64,000 nt of DNA. It comes from REEB95 sp035934995. GTDB lineage: Bacteria; Pseudomonadota; Alphaproteobacteria; ATCC43930; CGMCC-115725. The DNA lies in assembly GCA_035934995.1 (NCBI GenBank), contig DASYXI010000045.1:1-64000 (forward strand). Reading direction: 5' to 3'. A model generated the notes under the pieces. It was not told the origin of the DNA, made no database searches, and saw only the letters and a program-made list of their open reading frames with translations. The position numbers were made by a program, and so were the translations under genes. Of this stretch, positions 34,551 to 42,300 are shown piece by piece (within the stretch, counting starts at the first letter, position 1; each line of letters begins with the position of its first letter).

Positions 34551-34572
34551 AAAACGGCGGCACCAGCGGCTG

Positions 34573-34698
34573 TTAGCCCTGTCGGGCCTTGTATCGCGGA
34601 TTGGTCTTGTTGATCACGTAGACGCGGCCCTTGCGGCGCACGATGCGGCAATTCTTGTCGCGCGCCTTCAGCGATTTGAGCGAATTCTTGATTTTCAT
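34573..34698 (-). CDS. rpmJ: 50S ribosomal protein L36
   Basis: A 41-residue basic protein beginning MKIKNSLKSLKARDKNC and ending in KTNPRYKARQG, which is the L36 pattern of the cysteine-poor type common in alphaproteobacteria (only one Cys, so it lacks the zinc ribbon). Too short for most ORF tables. A monocistronic unit: its own terminator follows and an aminotransferase gene lies 93 nt upstream on the same strand. Confidence 0.95.
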   Translation of the reverse strand: MKIKNSLKSLKARDKNCRIVRRKGRVYVINKTNPRYKARQG

Positions 34699-34791
34699 GA
34701 CGGGGCCAAACTGCTTTGCACTTTCGGAAGGCCGGGAAAATAGGAGAGAACCGATGACAGAGTCAACCGCCTGGCCGGAACGTCAGGAAAA

Positions 34792-36024
34792 TCAATCGCG
34801 GGCGGGCGCTGCCAGCACCTTCTCGCCCTTGGGCCGGCCGCCGGCCGTGTTCTTTCCGGACAGGAAATGCTTGATATTGCGGGTGGCCTGGCGGAGTCGC
34901 TGTTCGTTCTCGACCAGCGCGATGCGGACATAGCCCTCGCCGTATTCGCCGAACCCGACGCCGGGCGAGACCGCGACATTGGCGTTCTCCAGCAGCAGCT
35001 TCGAGAACGCCAGCGTACCGCCTTCGCGGAACTGTTCGGGAATCGGCGCCCAAGCGAACATCGACGCCGGCGGCGCCGGAATCGGCCAACCGGCCTGGTG
35101 CAAGCCCTCGACCAAAACGTCGCGACGCTTCTTGTAACGCGCGCGGATTTCCTTGATGCACTCCTGCGGCCCATTGAGCGCCGCCGTCGCCGCCACCTGG
35201 ATCGGCGTGAAGGCGCCGTAATCGAGATAGGATTTGATGCGCGCGAGCGCTGCGATCAGCCGCGGGTTGCCGACAGCGAAACCGATGCGCCAGCCCGCCA
35301 TGTTGTAGGTCTTGCTGAGCGACGTGAACTCGACCGCGATGTCGCGCGCGCCGGGGATTTGCAGCACCGACGGCGGCGGATTGCCGTCGAAATAGATTTC
35401 GGCGTAGGCCAGATCGGACAGCAGATAGATGTTGCGCGAACGGCAAAATTCGACGACCTCGCCGTAGAAATCCAGATCGACGACCTGCGCCGTCGGATTG
35501 GCGGGGAAGTTCAACACCAGTGCAATGGGCGCCGGCGAGCTTTGCTCGACCGCCTGTTTCAGTTCTTTGAGGAAGTCGATGCCGGGGCCGATCGGCACGC
35601 TGCGCACCGACGCGCCAGCCATGATGAATCCGAAAGCGTGAATCGGATAGCACGGGTTCGGCACCAGCACGATATCGCCGGGCGCGGTGATCGCCTGCGC
35701 CAGATTGGCGAGACCTTCTTTCGAGCCGAGCGTGACGATGATCTCGCGGTCGGGATCGAGTTCGACGTTGAAGCGGCGGGCATAATATTTTGCCTGGGCG
35801 CGGCGCAGCCCCATGATACCGCGCGACACCGAATAGCCGTGCGCGCGCGGATTCTGCACCGTTTCGAGCAGCTTCTGAACGATATGCGGCGGCGTCGGTC
35901 CGTCGGGATTGCCCATGCCGAGATCGATGACGTCGCTGCCGACCGAGCGCGCTTTCGCCTTCAGCGCGTTGACTTCGGCGAAGACGTAAGGCGGCAATCT
36001 CTTGAGGCGATAAAATTCTTCCAT
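34792..36024 (-). CDS. Class I/II PLP aminotransferase (AlaC-like)
   Basis: A 410-residue fold-type I aminotransferase. The PLP lysine is K238 in TSLSKTYNMAGWRIGF, and the cofactor/substrate segments VLNFPANPTAQ, LSDLAYAEIYF and VRIALVENEQRLRQA are present. It resembles the alanine-synthesising AlaC group and LL-diaminopimelate aminotransferase-like proteins; the substrate is not certain. The ATG at 36024 (MEEFYRLKRLPPYVF) is the usual start. A perfect CtrA-type box lies 147-162 bp upstream in the divergent intergenic region. Confidence 0.9.
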   Translation of the reverse strand: MEEFYRLKRLPPYVFAEVNALKAKARSVGSDVIDLGMGNPDGPTPPHIVQKLLETVQNPRAHGYSVSRGIMGLRRAQAKYYARRFNVELDPDREIIVTLGSKEGLANLAQAITAPGDIVLVPNPCYPIHAFGFIMAGASVRSVPIGPGIDFLKELKQAVEQSSPAPIALVLNFPANPTAQVVDLDFYGEVVEFCRSRNIYLLSDLAYAEIYFDGNPPPSVLQIPGARDIAVEFTSLSKTYNMAGWRIGFAVGNPRLIAALARIKSYLDYGAFTPIQVAATAALNGPQECIKEIRARYKKRRDVLVEGLHQAGWPIPAPPASMFAWAPIPEQFREGGTLAFSKLLLENANVAVSPGVGFGEYGEGYVRIALVENEQRLRQATRNIKHFLSGKNTAGGRPKGEKVLAAPARD

Positions 36025-36170
36025 GTTGCGGCTCGACGTGGCGCTTCCAGATGCGCGACCGGGACAATGCCATTCTCGACAGGGAACGGAAATCAGCGCG
36101 GCGCGATTCGCCGCCATCCTACCGCCTCAATCCACCGCAATGCTACGGCTTTCGCGCGCGCGGTGCGCGC

Positions 36171-36186
36171 TTAAGTCCCTGTTAAC
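36171..36186. promoter_or_regulatory. Perfect CtrA-type box TTAA-N7-TTAAC
   Basis: TTAA (36171-36174), seven bases, TTAAC (36182-36186) is an exact match to the full CtrA-binding consensus known from Caulobacter and other alphaproteobacteria. It lies in the 277-bp intergenic region between the divergent aminotransferase (start 36024) and a small gene (start 36302), where a regulator could serve either. No ctrA gene is in the window, so the assignment rests on the motif and on the taxon. Confidence 0.5.
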
Positions 36187-36301
36187 GCAGGCCAAAGAGC
36201 GCTTTGGCGCCGCCGTTGGGGATGGCGTGCTGCACTGCGGCGTAGAATTTGCGGAGCGGCTTCGAGCCTCGTGTTTCGGGCCGCCGTGTGGGAGGGATCC
36301 T

Positions 36302-36553
36302 ATGCAGATCAACTGGTCGAACAGCCGCGACGTGGCGATTTCGTTCCTCGCCTTGTTGGCGCTGGCGATTCCATTCCTGCCGATTCCCGGCGACCACGAG
36401 ATCCGCATGTACGTCCGCTACCACACCCACGGCACGGCGCCGCACGCCTTCAGCACCTATACGCTGCACAGCATCTGCACGGTGATGGCGACCGTGCTCG
36501 CCTATAACGACCCGAAGACCGGTCAATACACGCGGATCAGCTGCGGCCGCTGA
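36302..36553 (+). CDS. Small hypothetical protein
   Basis: An 83-residue frame with an ideal GGGAGGGATCCT ribosome site directly before its ATG, which is why I accept it. The N-terminal half carries one hydrophobic stretch (VAISFLALLALAIPFLPIP) that could be a signal anchor; the rest has HTHGTAPHAFSTYTLHSICTV with several His and no known domain. It lies 116 bp downstream of a perfect CtrA-type box and is convergent with the GT4 gene (6 nt). Function unknown. Confidence 0.6.
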   Translation: MQINWSNSRDVAISFLALLALAIPFLPIPGDHEIRMYVRYHTHGTAPHAFSTYTLHSICTVMATVLAYNDPKTGQYTRISCGR

Positions 36554-36559
36554 TCGCGC

Positions 36560-37561
36560 TTATGCAGCAACGCTGAGTTGTTCGACGAACTGGCGCGCGC
36601 AATGCGTCCAGGTGAATTGCAGCGCGTGATCGCGGCATTTGGCGCGCGAAATTTCCAACGCGGCCAGCGCGGCGGCGCGCAGATCCTGGCTCAGGACGCC
36701 GACGCCGCTGTTGCCGATGACGTCCAGCGGTCCCGGAACCGGAAACGCCGCCACCGGCAAGCCGGAGGCCAGGGCCTCGAGCAGCACCAGACCGAACGTG
36801 TCGGTGCGGCTGGGAAACACGAACACGTCGGCCGACGCATAAAGCCGGGCGAGCGAACCGTTCTCGACGCGGCCGAGGAAATGCGTCGCCGGATAGCGGC
36901 GCTTTAACCGTTCGAGCTGCGGTCCTTCGCCCACGACCAGCTTTGAGCCCGGCAGGTCGAGGTCGAGAAACGCCGGCAAGTTCTTTTCCATGGCGACACG
37001 GCCGACCGAAAGAAAAATCGGCCGCAGGAAGCCGATATCCTCTTGCCGGTAGCCGGGATCGAATTTTCCCGGATCGACCCCGCGGCTCCATGGCCGCAGG
37101 TTGCGGAAGCCCTTGGCCGAGAGCGCGACGCGCATCGATTCGGTCGCGACCATGATGCCGCGGGCCGGCGCATGGAACCGCCGAAGCACGCCATAGGTAA
37201 CGCCCGACGGGATCGCGCAGCGCGCGGCAAGATATTCGGGGAACCTTGTGTGGTAGGCGGTGGTGAAACCAAACCCGCGATCGAGGCACCAGCGCCGCAC
37301 GGCGAAGCCAAGCGGCCCTTCGGTGACGATATGGACCGCGTCCGGCTGCGCCGTCTCGATCAGCGTCGCGGCAGGCCGCGCCGCGCCGAAGGCAAGCCGG
37401 ATCTCGGGATAGAACGGGCACGGCAGGGTGGCAAACATGTCGGGCGTCAGCGTCGTCACCGCGTGTCCCATGGCGCCGAGCTCGGGCAAGATGGATTTGA
37501 GCGTGCGGACGACGCCATTGACTTGAGGCGACCAGGCGTCGCTGGCGATGAGTATCTTCAC
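36560..37561 (-). CDS. GT4-family glycosyltransferase
   Basis: A 333-residue GT-B fold enzyme. The N-terminal PQVNGVVRTL segment is typical of the mannosyl-/galactosyl-lipid GT4 subgroup, and the C-terminal nucleotide-sugar domain shows FLSVGRVAMEKNLPAFL and PSRTDTFGLVLLEALASGLP, the E-x7-E-type motif. It probably glycosylates a membrane lipid or polyprenol. Its ATG overlaps the stop of the LpxH-like gene by 4 nt, a pairing I recognise from other alphaproteobacteria. Confidence 0.88.
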   Translation of the reverse strand: MKILIASDAWSPQVNGVVRTLKSILPELGAMGHAVTTLTPDMFATLPCPFYPEIRLAFGAARPAATLIETAQPDAVHIVTEGPLGFAVRRWCLDRGFGFTTAYHTRFPEYLAARCAIPSGVTYGVLRRFHAPARGIMVATESMRVALSAKGFRNLRPWSRGVDPGKFDPGYRQEDIGFLRPIFLSVGRVAMEKNLPAFLDLDLPGSKLVVGEGPQLERLKRRYPATHFLGRVENGSLARLYASADVFVFPSRTDTFGLVLLEALASGLPVAAFPVPGPLDVIGNSGVGVLSQDLRAAALAALEISRAKCRDHALQFTWTHCARQFVEQLSVAA

Positions 37562-38370
37562 GCCGCGGGTTCGAACGCCTTTTCGGCCCGTGCAACGGGG
37601 CGCAGGGGATCGAGGGCGTTGAGCTCAACCCAGCGGATGATCTCGAGGCGGCCGTCGAAATGCTCGACCAGCGCCGAACAGCTTTCAACCCAATCGCCGT
37701 CGTTGCAATAGAGGACACCCTCGATGGTGCGGATCTCGGCCTGATGGATGTGACCGCAGACGACGCCGTCAACGTGACGTCGGCGCGCCTCGGCGACGAT
37801 TGCGTCGGCATAATCGCTGACGAACTGGACGGCGTTCTTGACCCTGCTCTTGAGGTAGGCGGAGAGCGACCAATAGGAATAGCCGAAGTGGCGGCGCGCG
37901 ACGTTGTAGTAGTGGTTGAGCTTCAGCGACAGCTCGTAGGCGCCATCGCCCAACAACGCGAGCCATTTGGCGTAACGCACGATGCCGTCGAAATCGTCGC
38001 CGTGCAGCACCAAGAGGCGCCGGCCGTCGGCGGTGACGTGCAGCGCGTCCTGCACCAGGTCGACGCCGCCGAGCTGGAGCTCGACCCAGTTGCGCAGCCA
38101 TTCGTCGTGGTTGCCGGGAATGTAGAAGACCTTGGTGCCCTTGCGTGCCTTGCGCAGGATTTTCTGGATCACGTCGTTGTGACTTTGCGCCCAATACCAG
38201 CTTTTGCGCAGGCGCCATCCGTCGATGATGTCGCCGACGAGATAGAGGTATTCGGAATCGGTGTGCCGCAAGAAGTCGACAAGGAATTCGGCCTTGCAGC
38301 CGCGCGTACCCAAATGAATGTCGGAAATCCAGATCGTCCGGTAACGGTGGATGCCGTCGATATGGTCCAT
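37558..38370 (-). CDS. LpxH-like metallophosphoesterase
   Basis: A 270-residue calcineurin-type phosphoesterase with all five metal motifs: SDIHLGT, GDIIDGW, PGNHDEW, LHGDDFDG and CGHIHQAE. It is close to UDP-2,3-diacylglucosamine pyrophosphatase (LpxH) in motif set, but many alphaproteobacteria use LpxI for that lipid A step and keep this paralogue next to a GT4 gene. A role in envelope glycolipid metabolism is an inference from that pairing. Confidence 0.85.
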   Translation of the reverse strand: MDHIDGIHRYRTIWISDIHLGTRGCKAEFLVDFLRHTDSEYLYLVGDIIDGWRLRKSWYWAQSHNDVIQKILRKARKGTKVFYIPGNHDEWLRNWVELQLGGVDLVQDALHVTADGRRLLVLHGDDFDGIVRYAKWLALLGDGAYELSLKLNHYYNVARRHFGYSYWSLSAYLKSRVKNAVQFVSDYADAIVAEARRRHVDGVVCGHIHQAEIRTIEGVLYCNDGDWVESCSALVEHFDGRLEIIRWVELNALDPLRPVARAEKAFEPAA

Positions 38371-38473
38371 CGCGCGGCTATTCCTCCGACGCGATTACGA
38401 ATCTGAACATGCCGCCTAGCTAACACGCGGCGATGACGGGATTGTTCCGGTTTCGAGTCGATTTCGTGACGGC

Positions 38474-39265
38474 TCAGGCCGCGAAAGCCGCGATGATCCG
38501 CCGAAGCGCGTCGAGGCCGTCGGTCAGCGCCGCCGGACCCGGCTGCAGGATGAGCGTCGATTTGATCTCATGCAGCGCCCCGGCGCGGACCGCCGGTATG
38601 GTGTCGAAGCCCGGCCGCGCGGCGACTTTCTCCGGACGGAACTTCTTGCCGCACCACGAGCCGATGATGATGTCGGGCGCGCGCGCCACCACGTCGGCGG
38701 GCGTGACGATGCGATCCTTGGCGCCGCGGCCGATCGCGCGTTCCGGAAAAATATCGACGCCGCCGGCCGCTTCGATCAACTCCCCAACCCACGCGATGCC
38801 GGAGATCAGCGGATCGTCCCATTCTTCGAAATACACTTTGGGCCGGCGCGCCGGCCGGCTGGCGCGTGCCGCGGCGATCCGTTGTTCGAACGAGCGCGCC
38901 AGCGCGTCGGCACGCTCGCCGGCGCCGACCAAGGCGCCCAGCGTCCGGATCATGGCGAAGATTTCCGCCAGCGTGCGCTGATTGAACGCGTGCACGGCGA
39001 TGCCGCGGCGGATCAGATCCGCGACGATGCCGGCTTGGATGTCGGAAAACGCCAGAACCAGGTCGGGTTTGAGCGTGACGATTTTCTCGATATTGGCCGA
39101 ATTGAACGCCGAGACCCGCGGCTTCTCGCGGCGCGCTTGCGGCGGCCGGACGGTATAGCCGGTGATCCCGACGATGCGATCCTGTTCGCCGAGAAGATAG
39201 AGCGTCTCGACGGTCTCTTCCGTCAGACAAACGATGCGCCGCGGCGGAAACATCGCAACGCTCAA
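38474..39265 (-). CDS. BtuF/periplasmic-binding-protein-like cobalamin-binding family protein, no signal peptide
   Basis: A 263-residue protein of the type III substrate-binding fold (PF01497): RIVCLTEETVETLYLLGEQDRIVGIT at the N-terminus, SAFNSANIEKIVTLKPDLVLAFSD, and YFEEWDDPLISGIAWVGELI in the second lobe. Unlike transported BtuF/FepB proteins it has no signal peptide or lipobox, and no permease or ATPase genes are adjacent. A cytoplasmic binding role for a corrinoid or other ligand is possible. It ends 100 nt from any neighbour on one side and 19 nt from tRNA-Val on the other. Confidence 0.8.
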   Translation of the reverse strand: MSVAMFPPRRIVCLTEETVETLYLLGEQDRIVGITGYTVRPPQARREKPRVSAFNSANIEKIVTLKPDLVLAFSDIQAGIVADLIRRGIAVHAFNQRTLAEIFAMIRTLGALVGAGERADALARSFEQRIAAARASRPARRPKVYFEEWDDPLISGIAWVGELIEAAGGVDIFPERAIGRGAKDRIVTPADVVARAPDIIIGSWCGKKFRPEKVAARPGFDTIPAVRAGALHEIKSTLILQPGPAALTDGLDALRRIIAAFAA

Positions 39266-39284
39266 GCGTGGTGCGCGGAGAAAA

Positions 39285-39359
39285 TGGTGGGCGTGGCAGG
39301 GATTGAACCTACGACCCCTTCCATGTCAAGGAAGTGCTCTCCCACTGAGCTACACGCCC
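39285..39359 (-). tRNA. tRNA-Val (anticodon GAC)
   Basis: On the minus strand the 7-bp acceptor stem GGGCGTG/CACGCCC, D-arm (GCTC...GAGC), anticodon stem CTTCC/GGAAG with loop TTGACAT (anticodon GAC), T-arm with GGTTCAATCC, and an encoded CCA (39285-39287 on the plus strand) are all present. Confidence 0.96.
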
Positions 39360-39414
39360 GCGCGACGGCGGATTTAGACCAATTCCCGATCGGTTGGCAA
39401 GGTTAGGCGGCGCC

Positions 39415-39774
39415 TTAGGCAGCCAGAAACCGTTCGATCTCGCCGACCAGCTGACGCAGATGAAACGGCTTGGCCAGCACGGCGGCGTCGCGCGGCAGGG
39501 ATTCCGCCTCGCCGAGCGCGACGGCGGCGAATCCGGTGATAAAGATGACGCGCAACAGCGGATGCATGTCGCTGGCGCGGCGTGCCAGCTCGATGCCGTC
39601 GAGCCCCGGCATGACCACGTCGGCCAGCAACAGGTCGATCTGATGGTTGCTGGCCCAGGACAGGGCGGTCTCGCCGTCGCCGAGGGCGCAGACATCATGC
39701 CCGGCCTTGCGCAAGGCGCGCGCCAGAAACACGCGGATGCTGTCATCGTCTTCGGCGAGCAGGATTCGAGCCAT
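39415..39774 (-). CDS. cpdR: CpdR-like single-domain response regulator
   Basis: A 119-residue stand-alone receiver domain. Acidic pocket DD at residues 9-10, phospho-acceptor D52 (LLLADVVMPG), ITGFAA and K in AKPFHL. The MARILLAEDD start, the LLLADVVMPGLDGIELARRA run and the C-terminal KPFHLRQLV match CpdR, which in Caulobacter (when unphosphorylated) localises and primes ClpXP for degradation of cell-cycle proteins and is controlled by the CckA-ChpT relay. The ATG at 39774 was chosen. The same window carries ssrA and sspB, which also feed ClpXP. Confidence 0.9.
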   Translation of the reverse strand: MARILLAEDDDSIRVFLARALRKAGHDVCALGDGETALSWASNHQIDLLLADVVMPGLDGIELARRASDMHPLLRVIFITGFAAVALGEAESLPRDAAVLAKPFHLRQLVGEIERFLAA

Positions 39775-39917
39775 GATGTTCCCCGGCCGCGAGGATACTG
39801 GGCCAGATTTAAAGGAAGGGTTTACCGGCCGCTCGATGGTCACAAGGCGCGATTTTCCGCCAAAAAAGGCCGCTTCCCGCGTGACAGGATCGCCCGTTCC
39901 TCGTTAATCTTGATGCC

Positions 39918-40796
39918 ATGCACGGCCTGGTAGCGGCGGCTGACCCGATCGAAGTATTGGCCAATGGCGGACAAGCGATACCGCTCGTTCTGGCCTCGCC
40001 GCATAGCGGGGCCGATTACCCCGTCGACTTCCTCGCCGCCTCACGGCTCGACGCGCTGACGCTCCGGCGCTCGGAAGATAGTTTCGTGGACGAGATTTTC
40101 GGCGCCGCGCCGGCGCTGGGCGCGCCGTTGCTGCGCGCCCGCTTTCCGCGCGCCTATGTCGACGTCAACCGCGAGCCGTTCGAACTCGATCCGACGATGT
40201 TCGAGGATTTGCTGCCGAATTTCGTCAACAGCCAATCGCCGCGCGTGCGCGTCGGCCTTGGCACGATCGCGCGCGTCGTCGCATCGGGCGAGGAAATCTA
40301 TGCCCGCAAGCTCAAATTCAGCGAAGCGGCCCAGCGCATCGAGACGCTTTACCGGCCGTACCATCGAACGCTGCAGCAGTTGCTCGACGCGACCCAGGAA
40401 ACCTACGGCTTCGCCATCCTGCTCGATTGCCACTCGATGCCGTCCGCCGGCGGCGACCGCGACCGCCGCGACCGCTCGCCGCGCGCCGACATGGTGCTCG
40501 GCGACTGCCACGGCACTTCGTGTCATCCGGTGATCACCGAAACCGCGCATCAGGTTTTGAACGCCAAGGGCTATACGACGGCGCTCAACACGCCGTATGC
40601 CGGCGGCTTCACCACGGCGCATTACGGCCGGCCGGCCGCCGGCGCACATTGCCTACAAATCGAGATCAACCGCGCGCTGTACATGGATGAACGGGCCTTC
40701 GAGCGGAAACCGTTCCTCGCACAGCTCGGCGACGATATGCGCGACCTGACCGAAGCCCTTTCCGCGATCGATCCGGAGTTGTTACGGCCGGCATGA
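39918..40796 (+). CDS. N-formylglutamate amidohydrolase family protein (second of two)
   Basis: A 292-residue HutG/N-formylglutamate amidohydrolase-like zinc hydrolase with VLASPHSGADYP, YVDVNREPFELD, YRPYHRTLQQLL, LDCHSMPSAGG and LQIEINRALYMDE. Divergent from cpdR, an arrangement I recall from other alphaproteobacteria. It shares motif order but little close identity with the protein at 22880-23689, so the two probably have different substrates. The next gene overlaps its stop by 4 nt. Confidence 0.88.
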   Translation: MHGLVAAADPIEVLANGGQAIPLVLASPHSGADYPVDFLAASRLDALTLRRSEDSFVDEIFGAAPALGAPLLRARFPRAYVDVNREPFELDPTMFEDLLPNFVNSQSPRVRVGLGTIARVVASGEEIYARKLKFSEAAQRIETLYRPYHRTLQQLLDATQETYGFAILLDCHSMPSAGGDRDRRDRSPRADMVLGDCHGTSCHPVITETAHQVLNAKGYTTALNTPYAGGFTTAHYGRPAAGAHCLQIEINRALYMDERAFERKPFLAQLGDDMRDLTEALSAIDPELLRPA

Positions 40797-41350
40797 GCGA
40801 CGCCGCCGCCTTCCGGTTCACGTTGCGCGATTCCGCGCCGGGCGACGCCGAAGCGATTGCCGCGATCTATGCCCACCATGTGCGTTTCGGCCTCGGCACG
40901 TTCGAGGAAACGCCGCCGTCGGTCGACGAAATCCGCCAGCGGCGCGAGGGCATCTTGGCGCTCGGCCTGCCGTTTCTGGTCGCGACCGTCGGCGAGCGCA
41001 TCGTCGGCTATGCCTATGTGGGCCTTTATCGCACGCGGTCGGCCTATCGCTATACGCTTGAAGATTCAATCTATGTCGCAGCCGAGGCGGCGCGGCGCGG
41101 CGTCGGCTGGGCGTTGCTGGCGCGGCTTATCGAGCGCTGCGATGGGCTCGGCTACCGTCAGATGGTCGCGGTCATTGGCGACAGCGATAATCGGGCCTCG
41201 ATCCGCCTGCACGCGGCGCTCGGCTTTGAGCATATCGGCATCCAGTCCGCGGTCGGCTTCAAGCACGGGCGCTGGGTGGACAGCATCCTGATGCAGCGGG
41301 CGCTTGGCGCCGGCGCGGCGACCTTGCCCAAGGCAGCGGAATCCGCCTGA
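40793..41350 (+). CDS. GNAT-family N-acetyltransferase (phosphinothricin acetyltransferase-like)
   Basis: A 185-residue GNAT protein. The acetyl-CoA loop region is AAEAARRGVGWALLARLIERC, preceded by VGYAYVGLYRTRSAYRYTLEDSIYV and followed by ASIRLHAALGFEHIGIQSAVGFKHGRWVDSI, the order seen in Pat/Bar-like enzymes that acetylate methionine sulfoximine, phosphinothricin or related amino acids. The natural substrate is not known. Translationally coupled to the amidohydrolase gene upstream. Confidence 0.88.
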   Translation: MSDAAAFRFTLRDSAPGDAEAIAAIYAHHVRFGLGTFEETPPSVDEIRQRREGILALGLPFLVATVGERIVGYAYVGLYRTRSAYRYTLEDSIYVAAEAARRGVGWALLARLIERCDGLGYRQMVAVIGDSDNRASIRLHAALGFEHIGIQSAVGFKHGRWVDSILMQRALGAGAATLPKAAESA

Positions 41351-41431
41351 ACGGATCGCGACCCGCCGAATCCGAACCCACCGCACGCACGCCTATTAAA
41401 ACGCCAATTACCACACCGCCAAGGAGCCCCG

Positions 41432-41779
41432 ATGAACTGGCCCTATATCGCGCCGATCCTGCTGCTGCTGTGTTCCAACGTGTTCATGACCTTCGCCTGG
41501 TACGGGCAGCTCAGATTTCCGGGTACGGCCCTCTACGTCGTCGTGCCGATCAGCTGGGGCATCGCCTTCTTCGAATATTGCCTCGCCGTGCCCGCAAACC
41601 GGATCGGCTACACCGTCTACAATGCGGCGCAGCTCAAGACGATTCAGGAGATCATCACGGTTTCGGTTTTCGCGGTGTTCTCGGTGACGTATCTGGGCGA
41701 AGCCATCCGCTGGAATCATCTCGCGGCGTTCGGCTGTCTTGTCCTGGCCGCGTTCTTCGCCTTCCACAACTGGACTTAA
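41432..41779 (+). CDS. DMT-type small membrane protein (DUF486)
   Basis: A 115-residue protein with four hydrophobic segments and the DUF486 features SNVFMTFAWYGQL, SWGIAFFEYCLAVPANRIGY and IQEIITVSVFAVFSVTYLGE. Family members resemble half-size drug/metabolite transporters and probably dimerise; the substrate is unknown. The ATG follows AAGGAG. Likely its own unit or cotranscribed with the next gene (27 nt). Confidence 0.88.
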   Translation: MNWPYIAPILLLLCSNVFMTFAWYGQLRFPGTALYVVVPISWGIAFFEYCLAVPANRIGYTVYNAAQLKTIQEIITVSVFAVFSVTYLGEAIRWNHLAAFGCLVLAAFFAFHNWT

Positions 41780-41806
41780 CGCCGATTTCCGGTCGAGAGG
41801 ATAGCC

Positions 41807-42175
41807 ATGGCCAAAGTCGCGATTAAATGGAAGGTAAAGCCCGAGAAGCACGATTATACGGCGGCGGCGGCCTATTTGAGCCTGACCATGGATCGGTCGA
41901 CGGCGAAGGTCGTCGCCAAAAAACTGAAGCGTGCCGCGATGTCGCAATATCCGGCGAAGGATATTTTCCGGGCATCCCGGCTGGCGTTGCTCAGTCCTGC
42001 GAACAGCCACGTCAGGAAAGACGAGCAGCGAATCACGGCGCAAGAACGGTTATCGCCGCTGCTGCTCTATCGGGACGAGCGCAACGGCATCCTCATCATC
42101 GCCGACGGCTATCATCGCCTCTGCGCGGTCTACCAGTTCGACGAGGACGCGATCATCCCCTGCAAGATCGTGTGA
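41807..42175 (+). CDS. Hypothetical protein with a ParB/sulfiredoxin-like motif
   Basis: A 122-residue basic protein. The C-terminal part NGILIIADGYHRLCAVYQFDE resembles the DGxHR-type motif of ParB/Srx-fold proteins, where it binds nucleotide or phosphate; the N-terminal part is Lys-rich and helical. A GAGAGGA site precedes the ATG. I do not recognise a specific family. A hairpin follows 21 nt after the stop. Confidence 0.65.
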   Translation: MAKVAIKWKVKPEKHDYTAAAAYLSLTMDRSTAKVVAKKLKRAAMSQYPAKDIFRASRLALLSPANSHVRKDEQRITAQERLSPLLLYRDERNGILIIADGYHRLCAVYQFDEDAIIPCKIV

Positions 42176-42195
42176 GAGGCGTACGCCAAAGAAAA

Positions 42196-42217
42196 GGGCC
42201 GCACCGAGGTGCGGCCC
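42196..42217. terminator. Hairpin, probable terminator (better for minus-strand transcripts)
   Basis: GGGCCGCACC pairs with GGTGCGGCCC in a 10-bp stem with minimal loop. On the minus strand it is followed by TTTTCTTT, so it probably ends transcripts coming from the CaiB side. On the plus strand only AAGTTTAG follows, so it may still protect the 3' end of the 41807-42175 message. Confidence 0.6.
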
Positions 42218-42281
42218 AAGTTTAGGGAGGAAACGCCTAGAAGACGTACGACACACCGTCGGGCGACGGCCATGTCGCGTT

Positions 42282-42300
42282 GCAATATGTGCCATATTGC
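42282..42300. repeat. Perfect inverted repeat in AT-rich intergenic DNA, operator-like
   Basis: GCAATATG (42282-42289), TGC, CATATTGC (42293-42300) is an exact 8+3+8 dyad, with a partial extension (GCGTTG before and CAACGC about 8-13 bases after it). It stands out in a 262-bp gene-free stretch (42176-42437) that is lower in GC than its neighbours and also has a CCGTC/GACGG stem. It could be a regulator binding site or part of a structured small RNA. No gene start lies close by on either strand. Confidence 0.5.
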
